In this document: positions 63,290 through 64,000 of the stretch, in pieces
How positions within the stretch are numbered: position 1 is the first letter of the stretch
How the letters are laid out: each line of letters begins with the position of its first letter
NCBI GenBank assembly: GCA_039619475.1
Contig: CM077115.1
Span: 398,322,557-398,386,556, forward strand
Origin: Icerya purchasi
Lineage: Eukaryota; Arthropoda; Insecta; Hemiptera; Monophlebidae
DNA: 64,000 nucleotides
Reading direction: 5' to 3'
Notes under the pieces: model-generated
What the model was told of the DNA's origin: nothing
What the model saw: the letters and a program-made list of their open reading frames with translations, nothing else
Databases searched by the model: none
Program-made: the position numbers and the translations under genes

Positions 63290-64000
63290 TTACGGTACGC
63301 TAACGGGACGCAGTCGGGGGAAATAGCCGAAATGCTTAAACGCATGGTGATTAATATTGCCTGTTTACAAGTAACAAGATGGAAAGGCCAAAAATCGCAC
63401 GGTATTGGGAATGCGTACAAACTTATTTATAATGGCGCGTCAACCAGAAATAAAATAGCTATTGCAGTAAGTGCGAACCTAAAAGGCAAAGTTTACGCAG
63501 TCAATAGATGTTCGGATAGACTTATGGCCATTGCTATACATATTACTGCTCGACCGATACATATTCTCTCAGCTTACGCCCCACGAAGTGGATGTGTAGA
63601 AAGGCAGGAAGATTGCTTTTGGCAAGCACTCCAAGACTTGATCGCAAGCTAGCCGTTGAATGAGAGTCTAATCTTATGCGGAAACTTAAATGGCCACGTT
63701 GGAAAACTCAGTGCCGCGTATACATGTCATAGAAATAAAGGATATATAACAAGCAACGATGTTGGAATATGCGAAGCCCCTGGACATGGCAAAATCTAGC
63801 GACCTTGTAATTGCCGATACCTTCTTCAAAAAGAGGAACAGCCATCTGGTAATATTTAGTTGTGGCGGTAATAATAGTCAAATTTATTCGTGGTTAGAAC
63901 GAAGCCGGGAGCTCAAATACTTGTTCCATGCAAAAGTGATCTCTTCGGAATATGCTTCGCTATGCAACATAAACTGGTAATACTTGACCTTAGAATCTGT
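63290..64000 (+). pseudogene. RTE-type non-LTR retrotransposon, endonuclease region (runs off window)
   Basis: The sequence translates as the APE endonuclease of an RTE-type element (copies are often annotated 'craniofacial development protein 2-like' in insects): VINIACLQVTRWKGQKS near 63,350, SDRLMAIAIHITARPIHILS, AYAPRSGCVERQEDCFW, a stop at 63,650, then LCGNLNGHVG near 63,675, and SSDLVIADTFFKKRNSHLVI at about 63,795-63,850. Two catalytic positions are changed: the Glu of LQETRW is Val, and the Asp of DLNGHVG is Asn. Frameshifts follow near 63,750 and 63,860. The RT would lie beyond the window end. Confidence 0.8.

Overview
This is an AT-rich eukaryotic window, almost certainly from an arthropod and most likely an insect. 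The repeat families present (R1/I-like, RTE and Ty3/gypsy retrotransposons and a TTF-finger hAT transposon) and one possible 55-bp intron fit an insect nuclear genome; I cannot name the order. There is no operon, rRNA gene or CRISPR. Nearly everything recognisable is a transposable element or its remains; only one short stretch (49,091-49,506) looks as if it could be host exons.

Layout. 1-16.3 kb and 42.1-42.8 kb: eight broken copies, on both strands, of one non-LTR retrotransposon family ('family A': APE endonuclease, reverse transcriptase, RNase H, C-terminal tail), separated by unassigned AT-rich DNA. 20.76-25.80 kb: a full-length but defective hAT transposon with 8-bp target duplications and an RTE 3' end nested in it. 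25.81-39.41 kb: an R1/jockey-type reverse transcriptase on the minus strand, split by a giant palindromic element. 44-49 kb: a hAT-like MITE, a deleted Ty3/gypsy element fused to a CR1/jockey-like reverse transcriptase fragment, then possible host exons. 51.8-60 kb: a second MITE copy, two tRNA-like (SINE) sequences on the minus strand and a 2.7-kb inverted-repeat element. 63.2 kb to the end: the endonuclease part of an RTE element that runs out of the window.

The highlight is 26,461-38,324: an 11.86-kb foldback element made of two nearly identical 5.4-5.5 kb inverted arms around a 0.93-kb loop, flanked by the 6-bp duplication CATGTT. Removing the element and one CATGTT rejoins the retrotransposon frame, so the element is a discrete insertion and not a mis-assembly of flanking DNA. 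Each arm has a 30-bp-unit subterminal array, degenerate units of roughly 190-200 bp, and one gene that points towards the loop. That gene gives an open 282-codon frame, but its conserved-looking C-terminus continues in another frame with two stops. Both arms carry the same lesions, so the arms were duplicated or homogenised after the gene broke. The loop holds remains of a second unknown gene. The 6-bp duplication and AG...CT ends recall Polinton/Maverick elements, but no Polinton hallmark gene is visible.

All boundaries were judged by eye; those of decayed retrotransposon copies are approximate.
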